DNA of 51,034 nt from Sphingomonas sp. (GTDB lineage: Bacteria > Pseudomonadota > Alphaproteobacteria > Sphingomonadales > Sphingomonadaceae), in NCBI RefSeq assembly GCF_026460985.1, contig NZ_JAPKNM010000072.1:1-51034 (forward strand), read 5' to 3'. The notes below the pieces were generated by a model. It was not told the origin of the DNA. It worked only from the letters and a program-made list of their open reading frames with translations, and searched no databases. The translations under genes and the position numbers were made by a program. Shown piece by piece: positions 25,668 to 33,343 of the stretch. Each line of letters begins with the position of its first letter. Position 1 is the stretch's first letter.

Positions 25668-27530
25668 TTAGAACGAGGCCCAGTCGTCGTGGCTGGCATT
25701 GCCGTTCGCCATCGCGGCGGCGGGAAGCGCCTTGACCGGCGAGACATAGGCCGAGGCCTTTGCCGCCTTGGCTGGCCTTGCCGGCACGTTCGCGCGGACC
25801 GCGACGGCGCGCGCGCTGTTGCCGACGTTGAACTTCGACGCCTGCTCGCTGAGCGCGGCGACTTCGCCGGTCAGGTTGCGCGCGGCGGCCGACGTCTCTT
25901 CGACCATCGCGGCATTCTGCTGGGTCGACTGGTCCATCGTCCCGATCGCCACCGAGATTTGGGTGATAGCGGTCGACTGGGCCTGGTTGTCGGTCGCCAT
26001 CTGGTTGAGCAGCGCATGGACCTCGCCGACGTCGCCCGAGATGTCGGCGAGTGCGCTGTCGACTTTCTGCACCATCTCCACGGCAGCGACGATGTCGGTC
26101 TGGGTGGCGGTCAGCTGGTCGCGGGCGCGGCCGGCTTCCTCTTCCGCACGCATCGCGAGCGCGCTGACGAGGTCGGCGACCACCGCGAAGCCACGGCCCG
26201 CCTCGCCGGCGCGACCCGCTTCGACCGCGGCGTTCATCGCGAGCACGCGCGTCTGGAAGGCGATCTTGTCGAGACCCTCAATGACCGAGTCGATGCCCTT
26301 GGCCGAATCCGCCACGCGGGTCATCGCCTGCACCGCTTCGTCGGCGATGCCGCGCCCGCCCGACACGGTCGAGATCGCGCCGTCGGCACGCTCGACGGTG
26401 CGGCCCGCCGAGGCCGCGGTCGCCTTGAGGCGGCCGTCCATCTGCGTCACCGCCGCCGAGGTCTCCTCGAGGCTTGCGGCATTGGCTTCGGTGCGGCGCG
26501 CCAGGTCTTCGGAGGCCTGGGCGATCTCGTTCGAGCCGGTGCGGATCGTCGCGGCGCTTTCCATCACCGTGCCGATCAGGTTGCGCAGCTCGGTCACGGC
26601 GCCGTTGAAGTTGACCTTCACCGATTCGTATGCCGGCGAGAAGGCCTCGTCGATCTGGCTGGTCAGGTCGCCCTGGGCGAGCTTGCTCAGATTGGCCTCG
26701 AGCGTCTCGACCACGCGCTGCTGTTCGGCATCGGCGATCTTCTTGGCCGCGTCGGTCTTCTCCTTCTCGATCGCCGCCTCGCGGAACACCAGCACCGCCT
26801 TGGCCATGTCGCCGATCTCGTCGCCGCGATCGGTGGCCGGCACGTCGACCTTGTTGTTGCCGCTGGCGAGCGTCTTCATCACGCCGGTCATCTGGGCGAC
26901 CGGCGTGGCAATGCCGCGCGAGAGCAGCCAGCCGAGCAGCACCGAGAGCGCGACCGAGAAAGCGCCGCCGAGCCAGATCGCCCATTCGGATGCGAGGACC
27001 GCCGCGTTCTCAGCCTCGATCTTCTCCTGGACGCGCTCCTGCTGCGTCGCGTTGATGTCCTTGATCAGCGCGCGGATCTTGCTGAGCATCTTGACGCCGG
27101 AGAGCTCGCCCGCCTGGCCGCGCGTCGCCGGATTGCGTGCCAGCCGAATGACATTGTCGAGCTTGACGCGCAGATCCCGCACTTCGCCGGCGAGCGCATC
27201 GGCCCGCGCGTGCTGCTGGTCGGCGGTCGAGTGCTCCTTGAACTTCTGGACCGTCTCGAAGAACTTGCCGCCATTCTCCGCATAGGTCTTGTAGAACTCT
27301 TCCTTGCCGAGGATGGCGAAGCCGCGCGCGGCATTCTGCTGCTCGAGGACCAAGGTCAGCAGCGTCTGGCTGAGCTCGAGCGCGCGCAGCGACCGCTCCT
27401 TGTCCGCAGCCGCCTTTTCGAGCGACGAGAGGTTGGAGAAGACGATCCAGCCGACTCCGGCGAAGATCACGATCAGCGCGGCGAAGGCACCGGCGAGTTT
27501 TCGTGAAATAGGGATGTTCTGCAACGACAT
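25668..27530 (-). CDS. methyl-accepting chemotaxis protein
   Basis: Inner-membrane chemoreceptor of 620 residues. First transmembrane helix at about 12-32, a helical periplasmic sensor (about 35-180, CHASE3-like in style), second helix about 183-204, HAMP domain (RGIATPVAQMTGVMKTLASG), then the long signalling coiled coil. The hairpin tip is FQTRVLAMNAAVEAGRAGEA, followed by GRGFAVVADLVSALAMRAEE. The usual reading is GRGFAVVADEVRALAQRS, so the conserved Glu and Arg are replaced. The C-terminus DDWASF resembles the pentapeptide tether for CheR. Two ATGs are adjacent; the second is six bases from GGAG and is preferred. No che genes are nearby. Within a pectin locus it may sense a released sugar. 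Confidence 0.93.
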   Translation of the reverse strand: MSLQNIPISRKLAGAFAALIVIFAGVGWIVFSNLSSLEKAAADKERSLRALELSQTLLTLVLEQQNAARGFAILGKEEFYKTYAENGGKFFETVQKFKEHSTADQQHARADALAGEVRDLRVKLDNVIRLARNPATRGQAGELSGVKMLSKIRALIKDINATQQERVQEKIEAENAAVLASEWAIWLGGAFSVALSVLLGWLLSRGIATPVAQMTGVMKTLASGNNKVDVPATDRGDEIGDMAKAVLVFREAAIEKEKTDAAKKIADAEQQRVVETLEANLSKLAQGDLTSQIDEAFSPAYESVKVNFNGAVTELRNLIGTVMESAATIRTGSNEIAQASEDLARRTEANAASLEETSAAVTQMDGRLKATAASAGRTVERADGAISTVSGGRGIADEAVQAMTRVADSAKGIDSVIEGLDKIAFQTRVLAMNAAVEAGRAGEAGRGFAVVADLVSALAMRAEEEAGRARDQLTATQTDIVAAVEMVQKVDSALADISGDVGEVHALLNQMATDNQAQSTAITQISVAIGTMDQSTQQNAAMVEETSAAARNLTGEVAALSEQASKFNVGNSARAVAVRANVPARPAKAAKASAYVSPVKALPAAAMANGNASHDDWASF

Positions 27531-27737
27531 CATAAGCTCCGTAACATTGTTCCGGCGACGCCCGCCGAAGCGAACGCCTGCGAGCCCGCCCCCTCGTTCC
27601 GCGGGTTCGACGCACCGGTCATCAATGCCATCATAGGAGGAGCAGGAGGGCCTATAGGGCGGCTGCCCTCACAATTTCGGGCGCGGAAAGGCGCTCCGAA
27701 GCCATTCCTTGTGTATTTTTTAAGAGAATTCCGAGAC

Positions 27738-28484
27738 TTAGCTCTTTGCCTCGCCCGCCTCGACGTGATCGATAAGTTCGAGCACGTCGCCGATCAGCGC
27801 GCGCATCGCGGCGCGTGCCGCCTCCGGATCGCGTGCCTCGATCGCATCGCGCACCGCGGCGTGATCGGCGACATTGGCGGTGCGGCCCTTGAGCCGGTTG
27901 GTGAAGCGGATCGAGGTCCGGAGCGCGGTGCTGACCACGTCGCGGAACTGCGCGTAGAAGGGATTGCCCGACGCACGCAGGATCGCGACGTGGAAGGCGA
28001 TGTCCGCCTCGAGCGTGTCCTCGAGGCCCTGTTCGGCCGCCTCCATCCGCTCGAGCCCGTGCGAGATCCGTGCGCGATCCTCGGGCGAACCGACGCGCGC
28101 GGCGAGCGCCGCCGCCTCGGGCTCGATCGCGACGCGCAGCTGGTTGAACTGGCGCAGCAGGTCGATCGAGAATTGCCGCTCGAGCAGCCAGCGCAGCACG
28201 TCGGTGTCGAACAGGTTCCACGAGGTCGAGGGCTGCACCACCGTACCCTGGCGCGGGCGCGCGCTCAGCAGGCCCTTGGCGGTGAGCATCTTCACCGCCT
28301 CGCGCGTCACCGATCGGCTGACGCCGTGCTGCTTGGCCAGCTCCGCCTCGGTCGGGAAGGGCTCGCGCTCGTAGCGGCCCGTGACGATCGCCCGGCCCAA
28401 GCTGTCGAGCATGCCGTAAGTGAGGTTGCGGCCAAGCTGGGGCCGCGCATCCTCCGCCCCCAGTGTCGGATAGGTGTTCGACAT
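27738..28484 (-). CDS. GntR/FCD-family regulator of the galactose unit
   Basis: Transcription regulator of 248 residues. N-terminal winged helix (AIVTGRYEREPFPTEAELAK, VSRSVTREAVKMLTAKGLL, RPRQGTVV) and C-terminal FCD effector domain with metal-ligand positions in EADIAFHVAILRASGNPFY and the C-terminal HAAVRDAI segment. It resembles DgoR and UxuR regulators, which respond to sugar acids, and it is divergent from the symporter-dgoK-dgoA operon, so galactonate or KDGal is the likely signal. Three starts are possible: ATG at 28484 (nine bases after AAGAGG), ATG at 28490, and GTG at 28535; the first has the best ribosome-binding spacing. Confidence 0.9.
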   Translation of the reverse strand: MSNTYPTLGAEDARPQLGRNLTYGMLDSLGRAIVTGRYEREPFPTEAELAKQHGVSRSVTREAVKMLTAKGLLSARPRQGTVVQPSTSWNLFDTDVLRWLLERQFSIDLLRQFNQLRVAIEPEAAALAARVGSPEDRARISHGLERMEAAEQGLEDTLEADIAFHVAILRASGNPFYAQFRDVVSTALRTSIRFTNRLKGRTANVADHAAVRDAIEARDPEAARAAMRALIGDVLELIDHVEAGEAKS

Positions 28485-28682
28485 CCCCATGAGCCTCTTG
28501 ATCGGCCCCGACAACGATGTCAGGACCCTCTTCACGCCACTGTTGCGCCTACGTTAGCGGAGTGGTGGCGCTGGACAAGTCCAATAAATACGATAAATGA
28601 ACCAACGCCGCCAGATCAGGCGGCTAAGGGCGGGCACGAGAGCGCGGCTTCAGCCGCCGGCGCCCGGGGCAGGGAGGAAGCA
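28485..28682. promoter_or_regulatory. divergent control region with GntR operator candidate
   Basis: Non-coding region between the GntR and symporter genes. The inverted repeat TGGACAAGTCCA (28572-28583) runs straight into ATAAATACGATAAATG. FCD-type GntR proteins bind short inverted repeats of this kind. The segment CCAATAAAT (28581-28589) also occurs in the PL11 upstream region and nearly so upstream of the TonB receptor. The symporter has the strong ribosome-binding site GGGAGGAAGCA. Confidence 0.5.
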
Positions 28683-30314
28683 ATGACGAGTCTCTCGCAG
28701 ATCGATCTCATCGTCGTGATCGTCTACGCCATCGGCATTTTCGGCCTGGCGCAATGGGTTAGCCGTGAGAAGGCGGGCCATGCCAAGGATACGTCGGATT
28801 ATTTCCTCGCGTCCAAGTCGCTGCCCTGGTGGGCGATCGGCGCGTCGCTGATCGCGGCGAACATTTCCGCCGAGCAGATCGTCGGCATGGCCGGTTCGGG
28901 CTATGCGATCGGCCTCGCGATCGCTTCCTATGAGTGGATGGCGGCGCTGACGCTGCTGATCGTCGGCAAATACTTCCTGCCGATCTTCCTCAAGAACCAG
29001 ATCTACACGATGCCGCAGTTCCTGGAGCAGCGCTACGGGCGCGTGCTTCCGGTGCTGATGGCGGTGTTCTGGCTCGCGCTCTACGTCTTCGTGAACCTGA
29101 CCTCGATCATCTGGCTCGGCTCGATCGCAGTGAACAAGGTCGCCGGCGTCAATCAGGACGCGGCACTGATCGCGCTGGGCGGCTTCGCCTTGCTCTACCA
29201 GCTCTATGGCGGCCTCAAGGCAGTGGCGCTCACCGATATCGTCCAGGTGACCCTGCTCGTGCTCGGCGGCCTCGTCGTCTCGTACCTGACGCTCAACCAG
29301 ATCGGCGGCGACCAGGGCGTGATCGCCGGCTTCGGCGTGCTGACCGAGCGCGTCCCCGGCCATTTCAACATGATCCTCGAGGCCGATCATCCCTTCTACA
29401 AGGATCTGCCCGGCATCGCCGTGCTGGTCGGCGGCATGTGGATCGCGAACCTCAGCTATTGGGGCTTCAACCAGTATATCATCCAGCGCGCGCTGGCCGC
29501 CAAGAACCTGGGCGAGGCGCAGAAGGGCGTGGTGTTCGCGGCCTATCTCAAGCTGCTGATGCCGGTGATCATCGTGCTCCCGGGCATCGCCGCCGTCATC
29601 CTCGCGCCCGAGCTGGCCAAGCCCGACGAAGCCTATCCGACGATGATGAAGCTGCTGCCCCCGGGGCTGCTCGGCCTCGTCTTCGCGGCGCTGATCGCGG
29701 CGATCATCGCTTCGACCGCGTCCAAGATCAATTCGATCGCGACGATCTTCACGCTCGATCTCTATGCCAAGGCGCGCAAGATCCCGACCCGCGCCGAAGA
29801 CAGCACCGGCGGCGAGGGGCAGGAGAAGCACCTCGTCCTGGTCGGCCGCATCGTCGCCGCGCTCGCGGTGGTGATCGCGGTGATCGCCGCCCGGCCGCTG
29901 ATCGGCCAGTCGGACCAGGCCTTCCAGTTCATCCAGGAATTCTCGGGCTTCTTCACGCCGGGCATCACGGTGATCTTCCTGCTCGGCCTGTTCTGGAAGC
30001 CGGCGACCGAAGCCGGCGCGATCGTCGCGGCGCTCACTTCGGTGCTGCTCTCGTTCTTCCTCAAGTCGGCGATCCCGGCGCCGTGGCTGCCGGAGGCGCT
30101 CAACGCCTATCTGCTGCCCTTCATGAACCGCATGATGTTCGTGTTCGTGGTGAGCCTGTTCCTGGCGATGGTCGTGTCGCTGGTCGTCCGCGGCCGCGGT
30201 GACGCCAACCGCGTGACGATGGAGGGCGTGACCTTCCGCACCCCGGCGGTGTTCAACGTCGCGGGCGTGGGCGTGATCCTGATCCTCATCGCATTGTACG
30301 CGACCTGGTGGTGA
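28683..30314 (+). CDS. sodium/sugar symporter (SSS family, vSGLT-like)
   Basis: Inner-membrane symporter of 543 residues with about 14 hydrophobic segments of the LeuT-type fold. Motifs: DYFLASKSLPWWAIGASLIAA, ANISAEQIVGMAGSGYAIG, YTMPQFLEQRYGR, and IASTASKINSIATIFTLDLY, where the Ser/Thr residues form the expected Na2 site. It resembles Vibrio sodium/galactose transporters and heads an operon with KDGal kinase and KDPGal aldolase, so D-galactose is the likely cargo; arabinose or a galacturonide is possible. It overlaps the kinase start (GTGA). Confidence 0.93.
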   Translation: MTSLSQIDLIVVIVYAIGIFGLAQWVSREKAGHAKDTSDYFLASKSLPWWAIGASLIAANISAEQIVGMAGSGYAIGLAIASYEWMAALTLLIVGKYFLPIFLKNQIYTMPQFLEQRYGRVLPVLMAVFWLALYVFVNLTSIIWLGSIAVNKVAGVNQDAALIALGGFALLYQLYGGLKAVALTDIVQVTLLVLGGLVVSYLTLNQIGGDQGVIAGFGVLTERVPGHFNMILEADHPFYKDLPGIAVLVGGMWIANLSYWGFNQYIIQRALAAKNLGEAQKGVVFAAYLKLLMPVIIVLPGIAAVILAPELAKPDEAYPTMMKLLPPGLLGLVFAALIAAIIASTASKINSIATIFTLDLYAKARKIPTRAEDSTGGEGQEKHLVLVGRIVAALAVVIAVIAARPLIGQSDQAFQFIQEFSGFFTPGITVIFLLGLFWKPATEAGAIVAALTSVLLSFFLKSAIPAPWLPEALNAYLLPFMNRMMFVFVVSLFLAMVVSLVVRGRGDANRVTMEGVTFRTPAVFNVAGVGVILILIALYATWW

Positions 30315-31177
30315 GTTTCGGCAGCACCTTCCTCGCCGTCGACTGGGGCACGACCAACCGGCGCGTGTTCCTGATCGACGGCGGTCAGGTCGTTCGCACC
30401 GAGCGCGACGACCGCGGGGTTACCTCGGTCGAGGATTTCGCCGCCGAGGCGACGGCGATCCGCGAGCGGTTCGGCGATCTGCCGATGCTGCTCGCGGGCA
30501 TGGTCGGATCGAACATCGGCTGGCGGCCGGCGCCCTATGTCGCCGCGCCCGCCGGGGTGGCCGAGCTCGCCGCCGGGCTGCTCCGGATCGACGATCGCAC
30601 CGCGATCGTTCCGGGCATCTCGACCCTAGCCGGCGGCCGCGCGGACGTGATGCGCGGCGAGGAAGTCCAGTTGCTCGGCGCGGTCGCGGCGGGGCTGGTC
30701 CCGGCGGACTCGCTGCTCGCCCAGCCCGGTACGCACTGCAAATGGGTCGAGATGCAGGGCGGCAGGGTGATGGATTTCGTCACCGCGATGACCGGCGAGC
30801 TGTTCGCACTGCTCCGGAAGCACGGCCTGCTCGCAGCGCAGCTCGGCGGTGAAGTGACGCTCGGCACCGCGTTCCGCGAAGGCGTCGAGGAAGGCAAGCG
30901 CCGGGATCTCGCCGCGTCGCTGTTCGGCATCCGCGCCGCGAAGATGCTGGGGCAGCGCGACGATGTCGATGCCGCTTCCTACGCCTCCGGCTTGCTGATC
31001 GGCGCCGACGTCGCCGCGCGACTTGCCGGCACTTCGCACGACAGCGTCCATATCCTCGCCGATCCCGTTTTGGGCGGACTCTACTCGGCGGCCATTCAAG
31101 CCCATGGCCGCAATGCCACTCTGATCGACAGCCACGCCGCGTTCGTCGCGGGTATCAACGAGATCGTGAAGCAATGA
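30311..31177 (+). CDS. dgoK: 2-keto-3-deoxygalactonate kinase
   Basis: Cytoplasmic sugar-acid kinase of 288 residues that phosphorylates 2-keto-3-deoxy-D-galactonate at C6. It has the DgoK signature from end to end: LAVDWGTTNRRVFLIDGG phosphate-binding start, LAGMVGSNIGW, VPGISTL, MRGEEVQLLGA, QPGTHCKWVEM, FVTAMTGELFALL and the C-terminal IDSHAAFVAGI. The start is GTG overlapping the symporter stop (GTGA; another GTG lies one codon earlier), and its own stop overlaps dgoA (ATGA), so symporter, kinase and aldolase are tightly coupled. Confidence 0.95.
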   Translation: MSFGSTFLAVDWGTTNRRVFLIDGGQVVRTERDDRGVTSVEDFAAEATAIRERFGDLPMLLAGMVGSNIGWRPAPYVAAPAGVAELAAGLLRIDDRTAIVPGISTLAGGRADVMRGEEVQLLGAVAAGLVPADSLLAQPGTHCKWVEMQGGRVMDFVTAMTGELFALLRKHGLLAAQLGGEVTLGTAFREGVEEGKRRDLAASLFGIRAAKMLGQRDDVDAASYASGLLIGADVAARLAGTSHDSVHILADPVLGGLYSAAIQAHGRNATLIDSHAAFVAGINEIVKQ

Positions 31178-31803
31178 CCCATATCGCCGCCTTCGATGCC
31201 GCCTTCGCGCGCTGCCCGCTCATCGCCATCCTGCGCGGGGTGAAGCCGGAGGAGGTCGAGGGCGTGGGCGACGCGCTGGTCGAGGCGGGCTTCACGCTGA
31301 TCGAAGTCCCGATGAACTCGCCCGATCCGCTCGACAGCATCGCCCGGCTCTCGCGACGGTTCGAGGGGCGCGCGGTGGTCGGCGCGGGTACCGTCCTCAC
31401 CGAGGGCCAGGTCGAGCAGGTCCGCGCAGTCGGTGGCACGATGATCATCTCGCCCAATGCCAACACCCGCGTGATCGCGGCCAGCGCCAAGGCGGGCATG
31501 GTGTCACTCCCCGGCGTCGTGACGCCGACCGAGGCCTTCGCGGCGATCGAGGCCGGCGCGACCGCGCTCAAGCTCTTCCCGGCAGAGGGATCGAGCCCGC
31601 AAATCCTCAAGGCGATGCGCGCGGTGCTGCCGAAAGACATGCGCCTTCTCCCGGTCGGCGGCATCGCTCCCGACAATATGGGCCCGTGGCGCGAAGCTGG
31701 CGCGGCGGGCTTCGGGCTCGGCTCGGCGCTCTACAAGCCCGGTTTCACAGCCGCGGACGTGGGCGCGCGGGCAAAGGCGTTCGTTTCGGCTCTGGCAAGC
31801 TGA
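31174..31803 (+). CDS. dgoA: 2-keto-3-deoxy-6-phosphogalactonate aldolase
   Basis: Class I aldolase of 209 residues that splits KDPGal into pyruvate and glyceraldehyde 3-phosphate, the last step of the DeLey-Doudoroff galactose route. Visible: CPLIAILRGVKPEE, LIEVPMNSPDPLDSI (catalytic Glu), VGAGTVLT, ISPNANTRVI, and TALKLFPAEG with Schiff-base Lys133, then LPVGGIAPDNM. The MNSP variant after EVP is typical of KDPGal rather than KDPG aldolases. After the stop come a 15-base palindrome (AGGCGATAATCGCCT, 31803-31817) and then the halogenase gene. Confidence 0.95.
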   Translation: MTHIAAFDAAFARCPLIAILRGVKPEEVEGVGDALVEAGFTLIEVPMNSPDPLDSIARLSRRFEGRAVVGAGTVLTEGQVEQVRAVGGTMIISPNANTRVIAASAKAGMVSLPGVVTPTEAFAAIEAGATALKLFPAEGSSPQILKAMRAVLPKDMRLLPVGGIAPDNMGPWREAGAAGFGLGSALYKPGFTAADVGARAKAFVSALAS

Positions 31804-31843
31804 GGCGATAATCGCCTACACCCGCTCCCCGAGAGGGGGCGAG

Positions 31844-33343
31844 GTGAACCGACCACGCAAGAAAGTGATCGTCGTCGGCGGCGGAACCGCCGGCTGGATG
31901 GCCGCGTCGGCGATCGCGAAGCTGCTGCCGCACGCGGCCAGCGTCGCGCTGATCGAATCCGCCGAGATCGGGATCGTTGGGGTGGGCGAGGCGACGCTGC
32001 CGCATCTGCGCGCCTTCATCGAGACGCTCGGGCTCGACGAGGCCGAGTTCATGGCAGCCACCCATGCCACCTACAAGCTTGGGATCGAGTTCCGCGACTT
32101 CGGCAAGCCGGGGGACGCCTATCTCCACCCGTTCGGCGCGTTCGGTCGCCCGCTCGGCGACGTGCCCTTCCTTGCCTACTGGCTGCGGATGCGCGCGCTG
32201 GGGCAGGGCGGCGACATTTCCGATTATTCGGTCGCCAACGTCATGGCGGCGCAGCGGCGCTTCGCCGTACCGCTCACCGATCCCGACGTGCTGCTTTCGA
32301 GCTACGGTTACGCCTATCAGTTCGATGCGACGCGCTTCGGCCCCTATCTGCGCGGCTTCGCCGAGGAGCAGGGGGTGACGCGCACCGAGGGCCGCATCGT
32401 CTCGGTCGAGCGCAACGCCGAGACGGGCGACGTGGCGGCGGTGGTGCTGGAAAGCGGTGCGCGCGTGGAAGGCGACCTATTCGTCGATTGCTCGGGGTTT
32501 CGCGGCCTGCTGCTCGGTGACGCGCTGGGCGAGGAATGGGAGGACTGGTCGCACTGGCTGCCCTGCGACCGCGCGATGGCGCTGCCCTGCGCCTCGCCGC
32601 CGGGCGAGATCGAGCCGCTCACCCGCGCCACTGCGATGCCCGCCGGGTGGCGCTGGCGCATCCCGCTCCAGCACCGGGTCGGCAACGGCTATGTCTATTC
32701 GAGCGCACATCTGTCCGACGACGAGGCGGCGGAGGCGATCCTCGCCGCGGTGGAGGGCGAGCCGCTCGCCGAGCCGCGCATGCTGCGCTTCCGGGCGGGG
32801 CGCCGCAAGCGCAGCTGGTCGCACAACGTCGTTGCGGTCGGGCTCGCCTCGGGCTTTCTCGAGCCGCTCGAATCGACCAGCATCTATCTCGTCCAGGCGG
32901 CGATCCTGCAGCTGATCGAGTTGTTCCCGATCGATGCGATCGAGGCTGCCGACCGCGACGAGTTCAACCGGCTGATCGACTATGAATATGACCGGATCCG
33001 CGATTTCCTGATCCTCCATTACCACGCCAGCACGCGTGATGATTCGGCGTTCTGGAACCAGGTCCGCCACATGCCGATCCCCGACAGCCTGGCCGACAAG
33101 ATCGCCTTGTTCCGCCGCGCCGGGCGCATCGAGCGCTACAGTCACGGCCTGTTCTTCGAGCCGAGCTGGATCGCGGTGATGATCGGGCAGGGCGTGATCC
33201 CGGAAGGGCGCGACCAGCGCGCCGACGCTGTCGACCCGCGCGAATTGGGCGCCGCGCTCGAGCGGCTGCGCGGCCAGATCGCCGGCGAGGTCCGGCGCCT
33301 GCCCGGCCATCGCGAGGCGCTGGGGATGCAGAAGCTGTCATGA
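31844..33343 (+). CDS. flavin-dependent (tryptophan) halogenase family protein, catalytic residues intact
   Basis: FAD-dependent enzyme of 499 residues of the PrnA-type family. FAD-binding VVGGGTAGWMAASAIAK at the N-terminus with the diagnostic GxGxxGW-type ending, VGVGEATLPHLRAF, GWRWRIPLQ (the WxWxIP motif), and GLASGFLEPLESTSIYL. Lys78 (ATYKLGIEF) aligns with the PrnA lysine that handles hypohalous acid, and Glu343 of PLEST with its catalytic glutamate, so halogenation chemistry looks possible. The GTG start is preceded by GAGAGGGGGCGAG and lies 40 bases after dgoA on the same strand. Proteins of this family often sit in TonB/carbohydrate loci of sphingomonads and caulobacters. Their substrate there is not known to me. 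Confidence 0.9.
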   Translation: MNRPRKKVIVVGGGTAGWMAASAIAKLLPHAASVALIESAEIGIVGVGEATLPHLRAFIETLGLDEAEFMAATHATYKLGIEFRDFGKPGDAYLHPFGAFGRPLGDVPFLAYWLRMRALGQGGDISDYSVANVMAAQRRFAVPLTDPDVLLSSYGYAYQFDATRFGPYLRGFAEEQGVTRTEGRIVSVERNAETGDVAAVVLESGARVEGDLFVDCSGFRGLLLGDALGEEWEDWSHWLPCDRAMALPCASPPGEIEPLTRATAMPAGWRWRIPLQHRVGNGYVYSSAHLSDDEAAEAILAAVEGEPLAEPRMLRFRAGRRKRSWSHNVVAVGLASGFLEPLESTSIYLVQAAILQLIELFPIDAIEAADRDEFNRLIDYEYDRIRDFLILHYHASTRDDSAFWNQVRHMPIPDSLADKIALFRRAGRIERYSHGLFFEPSWIAVMIGQGVIPEGRDQRADAVDPRELGAALERLRGQIAGEVRRLPGHREALGMQKLS

